Shown in pieces: positions 45,890 through 57,454 of a DNA stretch of 64,000 bases. Made by a program: the position numbers and the translations under genes. Positions within the stretch are counted from its first letter, which is position 1, and every line of letters starts with the position of its first letter. Location: the NCBI RefSeq assembly GCF_949987515.2, contig NC_082692.2, positions 92,079,488-92,143,487 on the forward strand, in the 5' to 3' direction. This stretch comes from Delphinus delphis (lineage: Eukaryota; Chordata; Mammalia; Artiodactyla; Delphinidae). Under the pieces are notes generated by a model. That model ran no database searches. It saw nothing but the letters and a program-made list of their open reading frames with translations, and was not told the DNA's origin.

Positions 45890-46045
45890 CGGCTGTTCCA
45901 ATAAATACGTTTATGGAAAGTGGCCGCCACGGGGCCAATTAGAGCCAATATCCAAATCTTAACTAGTAGCGGCAGCCGTATTCTCTGATCTGCCCTCACC
46001 TTTACGCAGCTCTGCTTCATTGCTTCTCTAGATCGGGTGTAAGGG
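45890..46045. promoter_or_regulatory. CpG-bearing non-repeat block with CCAAT motifs, candidate regulatory element
   Basis: Seven CpGs (45908, 45925, 45930, 45970, 45977, 46005, 46034) lie in about 130 bases of otherwise CpG-poor non-SINE DNA. They accompany 'ggggccaattagagccaata', which holds two CCAAT-type motifs and a TAATT-type core. No repeat that I can recognise covers it. Retained CpGs outside young repeats can mean constraint or germline hypomethylation. There is no evidence of transcription. Confidence 0.35.
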
Positions 46046-46224
46046 GAATTTAAGGATGGTAGAAAACGTGGTTACTGAGTTCAAACACCTGCTCCCTCTA
46101 AGTAAAGGACGTTCAATATTCTCTCCTCCAGCCTTCCAAGGTCCCAAACATGTCCCTGACATATCAATTCTTTTAAACGGACCACTTTATTTCATTACAG
46201 AAGCACCAGTGGGGGCAGCGGTAG

Positions 46225-46420
46225 CACTAGATGCTTTTTATAGCCATTACTACATGTCAGGCACAAGCCTATGAAGTGGATGGTACAATTTTTCCCAAAT
46301 TATAAAGAGGGAAATTGAGGCCCTGAATGATAAATTTTTATGACAAAGGACACCCAGCAGGTAAAAGTAAGAAATAAGAATCAAACCCAAATGCAAAGAG
46401 AATGTCCATACCCACTGTGT
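46225..46420 (-). repeat. MIR SINE (antisense)
   Basis: 'ttactacatgtcaggcacaa', 'gagggaaattgaggccctga', 'aagaatcaaacccaaatgca' match reverse-complement MIR. Confidence 0.75.
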
Positions 46421-46879
46421 TTTGTGAAATTCATTATCAAGAAACTGTGCTGATTGGTGTTCAAAGCAATTTAGATCAAGACAACAACTAGCCTGTAGGA
46501 ATGTAAGCTCCAGATGAAATAAAACAAGTAAAGGACATACAGAGCAATAAGTAAAATGCTGGACAAATAAACACACTCTGTGTGGCCCATTTCTCCCTGG
46601 CTGGTCTAAATTTAGGGCTTAAGGGAAGCCCTATTCCTTCCAGCATTCTTCCCTTGTTGTCACACGGACACAGATATACTGCCCACCCCACCAATCATCC
46701 TCCCTAATAATCTAGCATCTGGCTACATACATTTTATTCCCCTAAAATCCTCTGTGAGCCTTTGACAATCCGCATTTCTTTTAAATGTCTACAGCCCCAA
46801 AAGCCAAGAAGAGAAACCACTACAGCTTGTCTTAGACATGTCATTTCTCCTAAGAGTTTCGGCTCCAGCTCCTTTTTAA
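46421..46879. other. Unassigned sequence
   Basis: No gene or nameable repeat. Confidence 0.4.
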
Positions 46880-47040
46880 CTGGGTAATGTGAGGCAAATT
46901 ATTTAACCTCTCTGAACCTTAGTTCTTTCATCTGTGAAATTACCTTCCATATGGAGTTGCTCTGAGAATTGCATGAAATAATTCATACACAGCATTTGGC
47001 ATTGTGCCTGACACATAGTAAACACTTAATAAATTCCAGG
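46880..47040 (+). repeat. MIR SINE
   Basis: 'gaggcaaattatttaacctc', 'ccttagttctttcatctgtg' and 'cctgacacatagtaaacact' follow MIR order to its 3' end. Confidence 0.85.
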
Positions 47041-47260
47041 TCCTATTGACCATATTATTATGTATTATCTGCTCCAAGAAAATATAATGTGTAAAAGTCA
47101 GAGTTTTCAAATAGATAAAGATTATTAACAATATTGAAAGAACCTTCCTTTTACAAGTATTTCCCATAGATAGAAAAATTTTAGATAGAAAATTTCCCTA
47201 GAGTGTTACAAACGGGAACTGGTCTATGCTGTTTCTACTCACAATACTTCTGACACCAGA

Positions 47261-48039
47261 TGTGTGGGGTTTTTCCTCACACTAACCAGTTCTCCAACTC
47301 TCTAGACACAAAATGGGTGTCCTGCAATTCAATGCAATTCAATTCTGACACTAACCGCCCAGTTAGCACAGACTCCACAGGTTTAAGGGCTCAGTCCCTG
47401 GAGTCTACCCCCACTTCAGATGCAGTTGCAAGGACTGGGTGCTCTGGGTACCCACACTTCTGTCCCTTGGGCTACAAAGCTGAGGGTTCCCACAAAGCCC
47501 CCTTTCAGGTTCAGTAGTCTGCTAGAAGAGCTCACAGAACTCAGGGAAACACTTTACTTACATTTACTGGTTTATAATAAAGGATACAACTCAGAAACAG
47601 TCAGATGGAAGAGATGCATAGGGGTGGGTGGACGCAGAGCTTCCATGCCCTCTCCGCATGCATCACCCTCCTAGTACCTTAACGTGTTCACCAACACAGA
47701 AGCTCTCCAAACTCTGTTGTTTAGCAGTTTTATGAAAGTTTCATTTCATAAGCACAATTGATTAAATCATTGGCCATTGGTGACCACTGGTGACTGATTC
47801 AAATCCCAACCCCCTCCCCTCCCTGAAGGTTGGGGGTTGGACTGAAAGTTGCAACCCTCTAATTATGCCTTGGTCTTTCTGGTGACCAACCCCCAACCTG
47901 AAGCTCTCTGGGATCCCCAGCCATCAGTCATTTTGTTAGGAGACAAAAGATACTCTGATCACTCCACAGATAATAAGGGTTTTAGGAGCTATGTGCCAGG
48001 AATCTGAAAGAAAGACCAAATATTTCTTACCGTATCACA
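47261..48039 (-). mobile_element. Solo ERV-type LTR (possibly MER21-like), antisense, near full length
   Basis: Read on the reverse strand, the order is 'tgtgatacggtaagaaatat', 'ggtcaccagaaagaccaagg', 'caatgatttaatcaattgtg', 'gttctgtgagctcttctagc' and 'gggactgagcccttaaacct'. That is collinear with the sense LTR at 23740-24415 and more complete. The reverse strand starts with TG and ends near 'cccaca'. No TSD or internal genes. Confidence 0.8.
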
Positions 48040-48359
48040 CTTGGGTACCTAAAAGCTGACAGCACAGTTTCAAAAAATGTCTGTGGGGTAAGGGGAAGTA
48101 CATTTGAATTATAGTGTTTAATAACCCTATGTCCACAAATAATTTCTAGAAGTGATAAGAATATTAACAAAAAAGACCCACCCATTTCTCTCTCTAGATA
48201 TCAAACCAGCTGACAGATATTCCCTAACAATTCAGCATGCAAGAGAATGACAGAACACAAAATCTTCTACCCTGGAAGCAACTGGAGAGCTGGCCTGTTA
48301 GTAGCTGGGCATCACCCAGTTTTGAGAGGCGAGAATGAGTTTATTACAAGACAGTGAGA

Positions 48360-48500
48360 AGGACAAGGGTTATGTAACCAACCATACAATATTAGCTAGA
48401 TCACATAACCTTTATGGACTTCACTTTTCTTGCTGATGAAATGAGATAATTGTACATGGATGATTTTCAGGCCCCTTTTGCTTTCAAATGCAATAACCCT
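48360..48500 (+). repeat. MIR SINE fragment
   Basis: 'gctagatcacataaccttta', 'gacttcacttttcttgctga' and 'gatgattttcaggccccttt' follow MIR with the MIR3-type end. Confidence 0.65.
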
Positions 48501-48631
48501 ATTTTTTTTAAGAAAAAACTATTTTATTAGCTCTTTAAATGTGAATTGATAAACAGTTGCAGAAACAGAAGTTTATAAAATTTATTTTTACTTGATCAAC
48601 TATCCTAACACGAAAATCCATTTCATGGTAG

Positions 48632-49091
48632 TTTTTTTTTTTTAATTGTAGTATAGTTGCTTTACAATACTATGTGAGTGTCTACTGTACAGCAAAGTGA
48701 ATCAGCTATACATATACATATACTCCCTCTATTTTGGATTTCCTTCCCATTTAGGTCACCACAGAGCACTAAGTAGAGTTCCCTGTGCTATACAGCAGGT
48801 TCTCATTAGCTATCTATTTTATACATAGTATCAATAGTGTACATATGTCAATCCCAATCTCCCAGTTCATCCCACCTCTCCCTTTCTCCCTTGGTATCCA
48901 TACATTTGTTCTCTACATCTGTCTCTATTTCTTCTTTGTAAATAAGATCATCTATACCAATTTTTTCAGATTCCACATATATGCGTTAACATACAATATC
49001 TGTTTTTCTCTTTCTGACTTACTTCACTCTGTATGAGTCTCTAGGTCCATCCACGTCTCTACAAATGACCCAATTTCGTTCCTTTTTATGG
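48632..49091 (-). mobile_element. 5'-truncated L1 3' end (antisense)
   Basis: A T tract (48632-48643) is followed by 'attgtagtatagttgcttta', 'gctatacagcaggttctcat', 'cagattccacatatatgcgt' and 'cactctgtatgagtctctag'. It is cut off at 'cctttttatggcc'. TSDs not clear. It corresponds to the 3' end region of the L1 at 1-6452. Confidence 0.9.
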
Positions 49092-49716
49092 CCTAGAAAG
49101 GCTACCATTGCCAGTGGAAATTAATATGGGGAACTTGTCTCAAATAACACTACTCTTCAAATGGAAAGCATGCTATTTTACTTCAACCTCTCACCATGTC
49201 CCTGACTGTTATCCAAACCAGGTAACAACTTGGTCTGCCAGACATGAAACCTGAACTGGGGACCGTGAGGAGCAGGCCCCAGAGGTGTGTGCCATCCTGA
49301 CAGCCCCACTGATAGGCCCTGTACTTTTACATACAAAGGAGGATGGATCTTGTTTTCTCTCTCTCTCTCCAGTTTTATTGATAAATAAGTTCTGGGAAAG
49401 AGATATCCTCTTGAGGAGTCAAGGGCAGGTAGGCAGGTGTAACAGCCTTCCCTTAAGAAAACACCATACCTTGATAACATATACTTCTTCATATTAGAAA
49501 ATCGCTGCATTTATTGGAGCAGTAGGTCAACAATGCACGCTACTCTCCAGGCAAGGGAGAATCATGGCAGTAGGAGGTACGTACATGTGTGCTCATGGGT
49601 ATCTGGGATATAAAAATCACCCTACCTTTCTTTATGTCACAGTCATAAAGACATCATCAACATTCAGAGTGATCTCATTAGAGAGGAATTCATTCCATGT
49701 TTTATTGAGCCCAGGG
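49092..49716. other. Unassigned sequence
   Basis: No gene seen; short frames on both strands are motif-free. Confidence 0.4.
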
Positions 49717-49730
49717 AAGACAGGGATTTC

Positions 49731-49817
49731 CCTTTCTTTCTTTTTCTTTCTTTCTTCCTTCCTTCCTTCGTTTCTTTCTTTCCTTCCTTCCTTCCTTCTT
49801 TCTCTCTCTTTCTTTCC
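49731..49817 (+). repeat. (CTTT)n/(CCTT)n polypyrimidine microsatellite
   Basis: About 87 bases, nearly all pyrimidine on the + strand with only one G, grown from the SINE A tail. Such mirror-like tracts can adopt triplex structure. Confidence 0.95.
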
Positions 49818-50140
49818 TGGCTGTGTTGGTTCTTTGTTGCTGCGCGCAGGCTTTCTCTAGTTGCAGTGAGCAGGGGCTACTCTTCATTGTGGTGCATGGG
49901 CTTCTCATCGCAGTGGCTTCTCTTGCTGCGCAGCATAGGCTCTAGGTGCATGGGCTTCAGTAGTTGTGGAGCACGGGCTCAGTAGTTGTAGCTTGCAGGC
50001 TCTAGAGCACAGGCTCAGTAGTTGTGCCGCACGGGCTTAGTTGCTCCGCGGCATGTGGGATCTTCCTGGACCAGGGCTCGAACCCGTGTCCCCTGCAATG
50101 GCAGGTGGATTCTTAACCATTGTGCCACCAGGAAAGTCCC
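49731..50140 (-). mobile_element. CHR SINE (long, older form), antisense, with expanded tail
   Basis: The reverse strand reads 'gggactttcctggtggcaca', B-box-like 'ggttcgagccct' and the repeated 'cacaactactgagcc' units. The 3' segment 'aacacagccaggaaagaaag' follows (note the change from the usual 'gccaaaaat'). The tail, on the + strand at 49731-49817, is a CTTT/CCTT microsatellite. TSD 'aagacagggatttc' (49717-49730) against 'aagacaggaatttc' (50141-50154), one mismatch. Confidence 0.95.
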
Positions 50141-50154
50141 AAGACAGGAATTTC

Positions 50155-52274
50155 TTAATCTGTTGAGTGGCAAAGAGTATAGGTGCTGCTGGAGAGAATT
50201 AATTTAATGGGAATGACTGGAAGAGTAATTAAAACTAGCAAATGTCCAGTGAAAATTCCTCCCAGTACCACACTGATAAATATAAGTGGAGCTCATTTTA
50301 CACCACCAGACTTGGACACATGCATCAGTGTTCTGGATTGTAAGCAACAGAATGGACATTGATTAACTTAACCAAAAGCAACCATATTGTGGGGGGAGGG
50401 TGTCACAGATCCAACAGGAGCCTGGAGGAGCAGGTTTAGCACCATGCAGCAAGCAAGGGAATCCCAGGAGCCAAGAAGTAGGAAACACAGCAAGCTCATT
50501 GTTGCAGTTGGACCAGGATGCTGCTGCAGCTGCTCCCCATGATGAATGATGTCCAACTGTACTTTGTGTCCTTTAATCACTCACTCAAGAGAGAGAAAGA
50601 AACTGATTGCCAGGGCTAGGTCACTTGTCAGCCCCTAGGAGCAGAGGGCAGGAGGCTTTTTCAGATTCCATGGAGGCAGACAGGCACCTGAAAATTTACC
50701 ATCCCAGCAACACCACATGAAATGAGAGAGGACAGTTCTCTCAACGGAAATCAGGGTATCATATCCTTGCTCGTGGCCAAAAGAAATAAAGAAGGAAAAA
50801 GAAGGCTATAAACAACAGCATGTATATGTGTTTGTGTTTCATTTAAGAAGGCTTTCAAGGTCATATGATATAATAAAGAAGACAATCTCAGTGCATAAAA
50901 GACCTCACCAGCCAAAAAGTACAATCTCAGGTACACTCTCACTACCTTAGATACCCAAGCTGTTGTGCATTCAGAAAGTCATTCCAACGTGGTTATTATA
51001 CCTGTGCTCCAAACAAGAATGTCCAAACACTTGGTTGCTGGACAAAATCCCACAAGTTCAGTGGGTTATTGTCCTTATTTCCTTCCTCATCTAAAGAAGG
51101 GTAAAAAATGCAGGAGATTCCATAGGTCTCACCAGGAGTTCCTAACTCTCAAATTCAATTACTTCGTATGTGCAGCTGCAGTTAACAAAAGCCTGTGGAT
51201 TGAAGTAATGCAAATACCCTCTCCTGAGCCAGGTTTTCCACGGTGAATCCAAATCAAATGATCTGGAGTTAGGAAGACTCATGCTCAGACCCAGGCACAA
51301 ATGGGTGTTTGGCAGCAGCATACCCTTTGTAGATCAATGAGTAAACACTACACCTTATGTGGGAGCTCTGCCAGCGTTTATTCTGAGATCTGCAGATGGC
51401 ATCATGAGGGATGTCATTATGACCTATCATGTCAGCGTGAGTTGATATGCTTCAAAAACCATCTACTTCAAATCTTCCTACTTCACAGAACAATGAGGAG
51501 TAAGTTATAATAATAAAACGTGTAGGGAGTTATTACCTACAGTGGGCAATTTTCTTATTTTTTATAACCAATTTTCATTTTTTAATATAAAATGATCACA
51601 AGCTGTTCTTCCTAGTCCCTGAGGAGGGAGTCAGCCTACATGTTTTCAGTCAGTGATTACTAAACTATAAAAAAGTACCAACTTAATTTGGTGTGTTTTT
51701 GAACATCCAGAAACATCCACCCTGTTCTACTAACAGAACACACAACCAATCTGAATTGTTTAATATAAAGTATGTAATTCAGTAAGGCCTTAAAATATCA
51801 CACTGCGGTTTCAAAAAGTTTGAGTTATGAAAAATTATTTGGGCACAGATGAGCAGACATGAAATAATGTTATACAAGTTTCTAGAGGGAGTCTCTGAAC
51901 CTGTATGAGTTAGGTGAGGACATAAATTATAAAACTGAAGTCAATATTAAATGAGCCCCAGAAAGAACGATATGTGGGAAAAGCTGTGTACTGATGTTCC
52001 CTTCCCCAAAATAAAAGCACAGTGTTTCCAATGATGTACTAATAAATATTTCATTGTATGCAGAGGTGTCCCAACATTCACCAGATTCTCCCAGGAACTA
52101 ACTAGATCACTCCTGCCTAACTAGTGATTAACATTTTGTTGTTCATCAATATCTTATATGTACTGAAGTGATTCCCTCCTAGCCTAAAAGAATTATGGCT
52201 ATTTTTCCATAGCGCCTAAATTGGAAACTTGAATAATTCTGTATAGGAAGCACAATGCTAGAAATTTTATGGGT
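50155..52274. other. Unassigned sequence, part possibly an old repeat
   Basis: No gene. The stretch 50310-50680 ('gtgttctggattgtaagcaa', 'caagctcattgttgcagttg') reads like an old interspersed element I cannot name. The rest is ordinary AT-rich DNA. Confidence 0.35.
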
Positions 52275-52430
52275 GTTTAAAATCGTACATAGTGCCTGAG
52301 AGTCAAGAGAACTGGAATAGGGTTCTGATTCTGTTTCTAAAACAAGTCACTTAACCTCTCTGACCCTCTGTTTTCTCACTTTTAAAATTAGGTGTTGGAC
52401 TACATGAATGATGTTCACAATTAAATATTT
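52275..52430 (+). repeat. MIR SINE fragment
   Basis: 'ctggaatagggttctgattc', 'caagtcacttaacctctctg' and 'gtgttggactacatgaatga' follow MIR. Confidence 0.75.
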
Positions 52431-53120
52431 CTATTTATGAATTAAGATTCAGGGAAATTAATTAATTTATCAAAGTTCAAGGGGAATATTATTTATTACA
52501 CACCTTTTCACTTCAAGTAGAAGCAGCAATTGAAAACTTTACCTTTACTTATTAAATGTTTACATCCATGTTCCTGTTTTTCTTGCTTTTCCTCCCACAG
52601 ATTTCTTTGTAACACCAAAAGCCCTGCATAGATGCTAGATGGAATCTTTCCATTTCTCATGCATATCCAAGTGTTCATTCAACAACATGAATATATGAAA
52701 ATGAATACTGGTGTATATTCATTTATATATACAGAACCCACAGCCCAGGAGGATCAAATGCGTGAACAATTACTGCACAGCATGAGATGTGCTCTGATGG
52801 AAGAGGTAGAAATACTTCCCTTGGAGCACCGAGGAATGGTACCCATTCCAGACTTTACTGATTAAGAAAGCATTCACGGACAAAGAAATAAGTAAGCCAG
52901 GTTGAGATACTAAAGATGAGAAAGAATTAACAATTAAAGAGGCAAAGGAGGAATAGTCCAGGCAAAAGAAATAACCTGTGTTACACTCCAGAAGCAAAAG
53001 AGCATGGTAGAGTGAAGAAAAAGAAAGAAATTCTTAGTGCAAGAAATGAGGTTAACGAGGTCTGCAAGCACCTGTCATCAATGGTGCACATGTGTGTATG
53101 TGTGTGTGTATTCATAATGT
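52431..53120. other. Unassigned sequence
   Basis: No gene. A frame at 52632-52865 is motif-free. A short (TG)n run lies at 53091-53111. Confidence 0.4.
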
Positions 53121-53588
53121 GATGGCTAATTTTATGTGTTGACTTGATAGGCTAAGAGATCCCCAGAGACCTAGTAAAACATTACATCTGGGTGCATCTC
53201 TGAGGGTGTCTCAAAAAGAGATAAGCATTAGCATCGGTAGACTGAGAAAAGCAGATGACCCACATCAACTCTGCTGAGGGTTTAAGTTAAACAAAAAGGC
53301 AAAGGAATGGAGAATTCACTCTCTCTGCTTGAACTGAAACATCCACCTTCCCCTGCCCTCATTCTTCAGTGCCTCTGGTTCTCAAGCTCTTGGGCTCAAG
53401 CTGAGACTTACACCATCAGGCCCCTGAGTCTCAGGCCCTCAGGATCAGACTGAATTACACCACCATTTTCCTGGTTCTTCAGCTTGCAGAGAGCACCTCC
53501 ATAACCATATGAGCCAATTCCTATAATAAATCTCCTCTTATATATCTACATATATCCTATTAGCTCTGTTCTCTGGAGAACCATGCTC
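53121..53588 (+). repeat. Old mammalian repeat, LTR-like, subfamily not assigned
   Basis: 'gatggctaattttatgtgtt', 'atcggtagactgagaaaagc', 'gagccaattcctataataaa' and 'ttagctctgttctctggaga' form one collinear, widely dispersed mammalian repeat. Its right end normally carries a short simple repeat before 'ggttctgtttctctggag'. Confidence 0.5.
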
Positions 53589-53589
53589 G

Positions 53590-53662
<73 letters not shown>

Positions 53663-53710
53663 GAGAGAGAGAGGAGAGAGACACACACACACATATATAT
53701 GTATATATAT
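53589..53710. repeat. Composite microsatellite (CT)n(TA)n(GA)n(CA)n(TA)n
   Basis: About 10 CT units to 53609, TA units to 53622, a GA block to about 53681 with two interruptions, CA units to 53692, then TA units. The CT-TA-GA core is self-complementary (arms of about 20 bases), so the tract is also an inverted repeat. Confidence 0.95.
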
Positions 53711-53754
53711 GTTACATATATAGTTACATACATACATACGGTTTAAGAAGGAGA

Positions 53755-54290
53755 CTAACAGTGACTGAATTGGTATTTTAGGAAGATCACTCTGGCTGCA
53801 GCACAATGAATAAATTTCAAGAGAGTAACACTGAAGGCACAGAAACCAGACAGAAAGCAGCTGCAACAATCCAGTTGAGAAACAATGGTGGCCTGGGCAA
53901 GGAAGGATAACAATGATAGAGACAGAGAAACGTGAATGAAACAATTAAAAAAAAAAAAAGTAGCATGGAGCATCAATAGAACTTGATGACCAAGTAGATG
54001 TGGGGGGATCAAGGAGATGGAAGAGTCAAGGTTGACACTTAATTTTCTTACCTACGCAATTATTTGATGGTGGTGTCATTCATTATATAATGTGGAAGAT
54101 TAACAAGTTCTGGAAAGAAGGGATAAGTACAGTTTTGAATTTCATAAGGTTGAGGCACTTGTGTGATCAAAGACTAGACTAGAGTTAAGATCTGGGAGTC
54201 ATCAGCATACTGAAGGTAAGACCAACTACAGAGAATACACTAAGAAAGAAGAAAACAGGGCCCAGAAGAAAGCTCTCAGGGATAATCAAT
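53755..54290 (-). repeat. L2 ORF fragment (antisense) including the RT 'YADD' box
   Basis: On the + strand: 'gaagatcactctggctgcag', 'ctgcaacaatccagttgaga' and 'atggtggcctgggcaaggaa', then 'gggagtcatcagcatactga'. The reverse complement of 54198-54209 spells codons for Tyr-Ala-Asp-Asp, the reverse transcriptase active-site motif of this LINE clade. Frameshifts make it non-functional. Confidence 0.75.
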
Positions 54291-55034
54291 CAGCAAATGG
54301 CTAAATAAACTCTTATACAATTCTGTAGAAACTAAGCAAGAACTAAAAGTTATGATTAGGAGAAATGCTTTATGATATTCTGTTGCATTTAAAAGGTATA
54401 CCACAAACTGAGTGTTTATCACTACGTACGTATACGGGGGCATCCCAGGCCCTCCTTTGGGCATTTCTTACAGAACCACATGTTTCTCATGGTAGTGGAA
54501 GGCTGGGACAGGAGGCAAGGGAAGTACTACTTATGTCCCCTACTATTTTTCTATGTGTAACTGTTGTTTTGAATTGACATTGCTAGAAGCTAAGAGTGCC
54601 ATCTCCCTCCCTTCTTTCCACACAGAGCTGCCCTGAGTTACTGCATCCCTCCCCCACCACCATGCCTATTCATCTCTGAGGTGGTTTTCATGACAATGGG
54701 GAAAATATTGAGGAGGAAAGACAAATATAACGCTACCCCAAAAAGTACAACACATTAAAATTAAGTTACCAAAATTTAGTTTAAAAGCTACAAAGGAAAC
54801 TAATAGGAAAACCATATACCCCAAAAAATTGGCAGGGGATAATAATGTGAGCTGAATTCCTCATCTTTCTTACTATAGCATCAATAGAAACTTCCCAAGC
54901 TGAGAAATTGAAGACTAAAGATATAAGCATCTTACAACTACCAGAAAAACTAAGAAGAGAAATGAGAAATGGCCAAAGATGGATTTTTTTTTTTTTCTAA
55001 TTAATGAGCCTGTAAAAAGGGGGAAAGGGGAAGG
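54291..55034. other. Unassigned sequence
   Basis: No gene or nameable repeat; a T tract lies at 54987-55000. Confidence 0.4.
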
Positions 55035-56460
55035 AGCTTTTTTTCAGATAGACTCTATTTTTAGAGCAGTTTTAGCTTCACAGCAAAATTGAGTGGAAAG
55101 TTCAAAGAGTTTGCATAACCCCTTGCCTCCACCCCATGCACACACAGCATCCCTGCACCAGAGTGGTACATTTATAATAGTTGATGAACCAACATTGACA
55201 TATTATCACCCAAAGTACATAGGTTACGCTAGGGTTCACTCTTGGCATTCTACATTCTATGAGTTTGAACAAACGTATAAGGACATGTATCCGCCACTAC
55301 AATATCATACAGAATAGTTTCACTGCCCTAAATGTCCTCTGTGATCTACTTATTCATCCCTCCTCCCACTCTTATGCCCTGGCAAACACTCATTTTTTAA
55401 CTGTCTCCATAGTATTACCTCTTCAGGAATATCATATATTTGGAATTTTATAGTATGTAGCCTTCTCAGATTTGCTTCTCTCACTCAGTAATAAGCAATT
55501 AAGACTTCTCCATGGTTTTACATAGCTTAAAAATCAATTATTTTTACCACTGAATAATATTCCATTGTCTTGATGTACCACAATTAGTTTATAAATTCAC
55601 ATTTTGAAGGACATCTTGTTTGTTTCCAAGTTTTGGCAGTTATGAATAAAGCTTCTATAAATAGCCATGTGTAGATTTTTCTGTAGACATAAGTTTTCAA
55701 CTCCTTTGGGTAAATACAAAGGGACACAATTACTGGATCTTATAAGAGTATTTTAGTTTCGTAAGAAAATGCCAAATTGTCTTCCAAAGTGGCTGTACTA
55801 TTTTGTATTCCCACTAGCAATGAATAAGAGTTACTGTTGCCCCCAATCCTCATCAGCCTTGGGTGTTGTCAGTGTTTTGGATTTTTGCCATCCTAATAGG
55901 CATGTAGTGGTGTTTCGTTGTTTTAATTTACAATTACCTAATGACATAACATGTTGAGCATCTTCTCACATGTTTATTTGCCAACTATGTATTTTCTTTG
56001 GTGAGGTGTCTGTTCAGATCTTTTGCTCATTTTTCAATTAGATTGTTCATTTTCTCATTATTGGATTTTAGGAGTGCTTTGTATATTTTGTATAACAGTC
56101 CTTTGTCAGAGGTGTCCTTTGCAAATATTTTCTCTCAGTCTCTGGCTTACCTTATTCTCTTGATAATGTCTTTTGCAGAGTAAAAGTTTATAATTTTAAT
56201 TCCGTCCAGCTTATCAATTATTTCTTTAATGAATTGTGCCTCTGGTATTGTATTTAAAAAGTCATTGCCAGGGCTTCCCTGGTGGCGCAGTGGTTGAGAG
56301 TCCGCCTGCCGATGCAGGGGACACAGGTTCGTGCCCCGGTTCAGGAAGATCCCACATGCCGCGGAGCGGCTGGGCCCGTGAGCCATGGCCGCTGAGCCTG
56401 CACGTCCGGAACCTGTGCTCCGCAACGGGAGGCCACAACAGTGAGAGGCCCGCATACCGC

Positions 56461-56491
<31 letters not shown>

Positions 56492-56630
56492 ATTGCCAAA
56501 CCTATGGTCATCTAGATTTTCTCTTATGTTACCTTCCAGAAGTTTTATAGTTCTGCATTTTACATGTAGGCCTATGACTCATTTTGAGTTTTTTTTAGGA
56601 AGGTTAAAAAATGCTTTCAATTTTTACTTT
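55035..56630 (-). mobile_element. Old L1 3' half (L1MA/MB-like), antisense, hosting a SINE
   Basis: Reverse-complement L1: 'agagcagttttagcttcaca', 'ccagagtggtacatttataa', 'caccactgaataatattcca'-like, 'gttttcaactcctttgggta', 'cttccaaagtggctgtacta', 'gtgaggtgtctgttcagatc', 'gtcctttgtcagaggtgtcc'. After the SINE, 'catgtaggcctatgactcat' continues the same element. ORF2 is decayed. Confidence 0.88.
56271..56483 (+). mobile_element. CHR SINE (short form) in the antisense L1
   Basis: From 'gggcttccctggtggcgcag' to 'gaggcccgcataccgc', then about 28 A's. The TSD 'aaaaagtcattgcca' lies at 56256-56270 and 56484-56498. A and B boxes are intact. The long pure A tail suggests a young copy. Confidence 0.97.
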
Positions 56631-56649
56631 GAACCCACTGGTACTATTT

Positions 56650-57060
56650 TATTTTTGTTTCCAACTGCATGTTTTAGAAGGATGATGAAACTGATGATTC
56701 AACTTCTAAGCAATTATCCTAAGAAAATAACCAGAGGTTTGGGCAAAGATGTTTATTCAACACTTTGAATGTTTATTTATGATTATGAGAAACTGGAAAG
56801 AATCTAAGTATCAAAAAATTACAAGGATGGTTAGATAAAGTATATTATACTCAGATGATGAAATGTTATAAAGCTATTAAAAATGATATTTTAAAATAAT
56901 TTTTAATTTCCTGGTAGAAATTATACAAAATGTTATAAATTCAAATATGGAATATGAATTATTTATATTTTTTATATGATGTATGTTAATTTTATAATGC
57001 GAGAAGATTTAAGATTTTCATAAAAGCCCTCAAAATAAGATTTATAGTGACAAATGACAT
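56650..57060 (+). repeat. Old L1 3'-end fragment (sense)
   Basis: 'gcaattatcctaagaaaata', 'tgagaaactggaaagaatct', 'tcagatgatgaaatgttata' and 'aagctattaaaaatgatatt' follow old L1M 3' regions. It lies tail-to-tail with the antisense L1 on its left. Confidence 0.6.
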
Positions 57061-57388
57061 ATTTTTCAGGACACTGGACCAAAATACAGATAAAATGCCT
57101 TTTCCTATTGTTATCATGAAGTAGACTTAAGCATCCAAAACACACATAAAACTCCAGAGCAGAAATCAGTGGAAAGTAATTAGCAGAGTTTGGTTTCTTA
57201 GGGAGATAATTAGAAGAGAGATTTGGGGGTTAGGAAGAATACATGAGAAAATTATTGTCAGAAACCAGAAAGGGCTCTTCAAATATCTCTGTGTAACACG
57301 GTATTTCAAAAGAGAGCAAAGGATCTTCAATTTCTGAAACCCTGTAATATAAACTACACCTAGCTTATCCTAACATTTGTCATTTATG

Positions 57389-57405
57389 TTCACTAGGGGG
57401 CAAGG
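57389..57405 (+). promoter_or_regulatory. CTCF-like motif
   Basis: 'ttcactagggggcaagg' matches the core of the CTCF recognition sequence (CCA-CTAG-GGGGC-like) except for a T at one of the leading C positions. The site lies outside recognised repeats. A single motif is weak evidence of binding. Confidence 0.4.
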
Positions 57406-57454
57406 AGCTACCAAATGAAATTTCACTGACTTCCTGTTCCAAAATAATAGGTTC

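Noticed and set aside
49731..49817. Polypyrimidine tract as a splice-acceptor tract
   Set aside because: It is the expanded tail of an antisense SINE and is not followed by an AG plus open exon.
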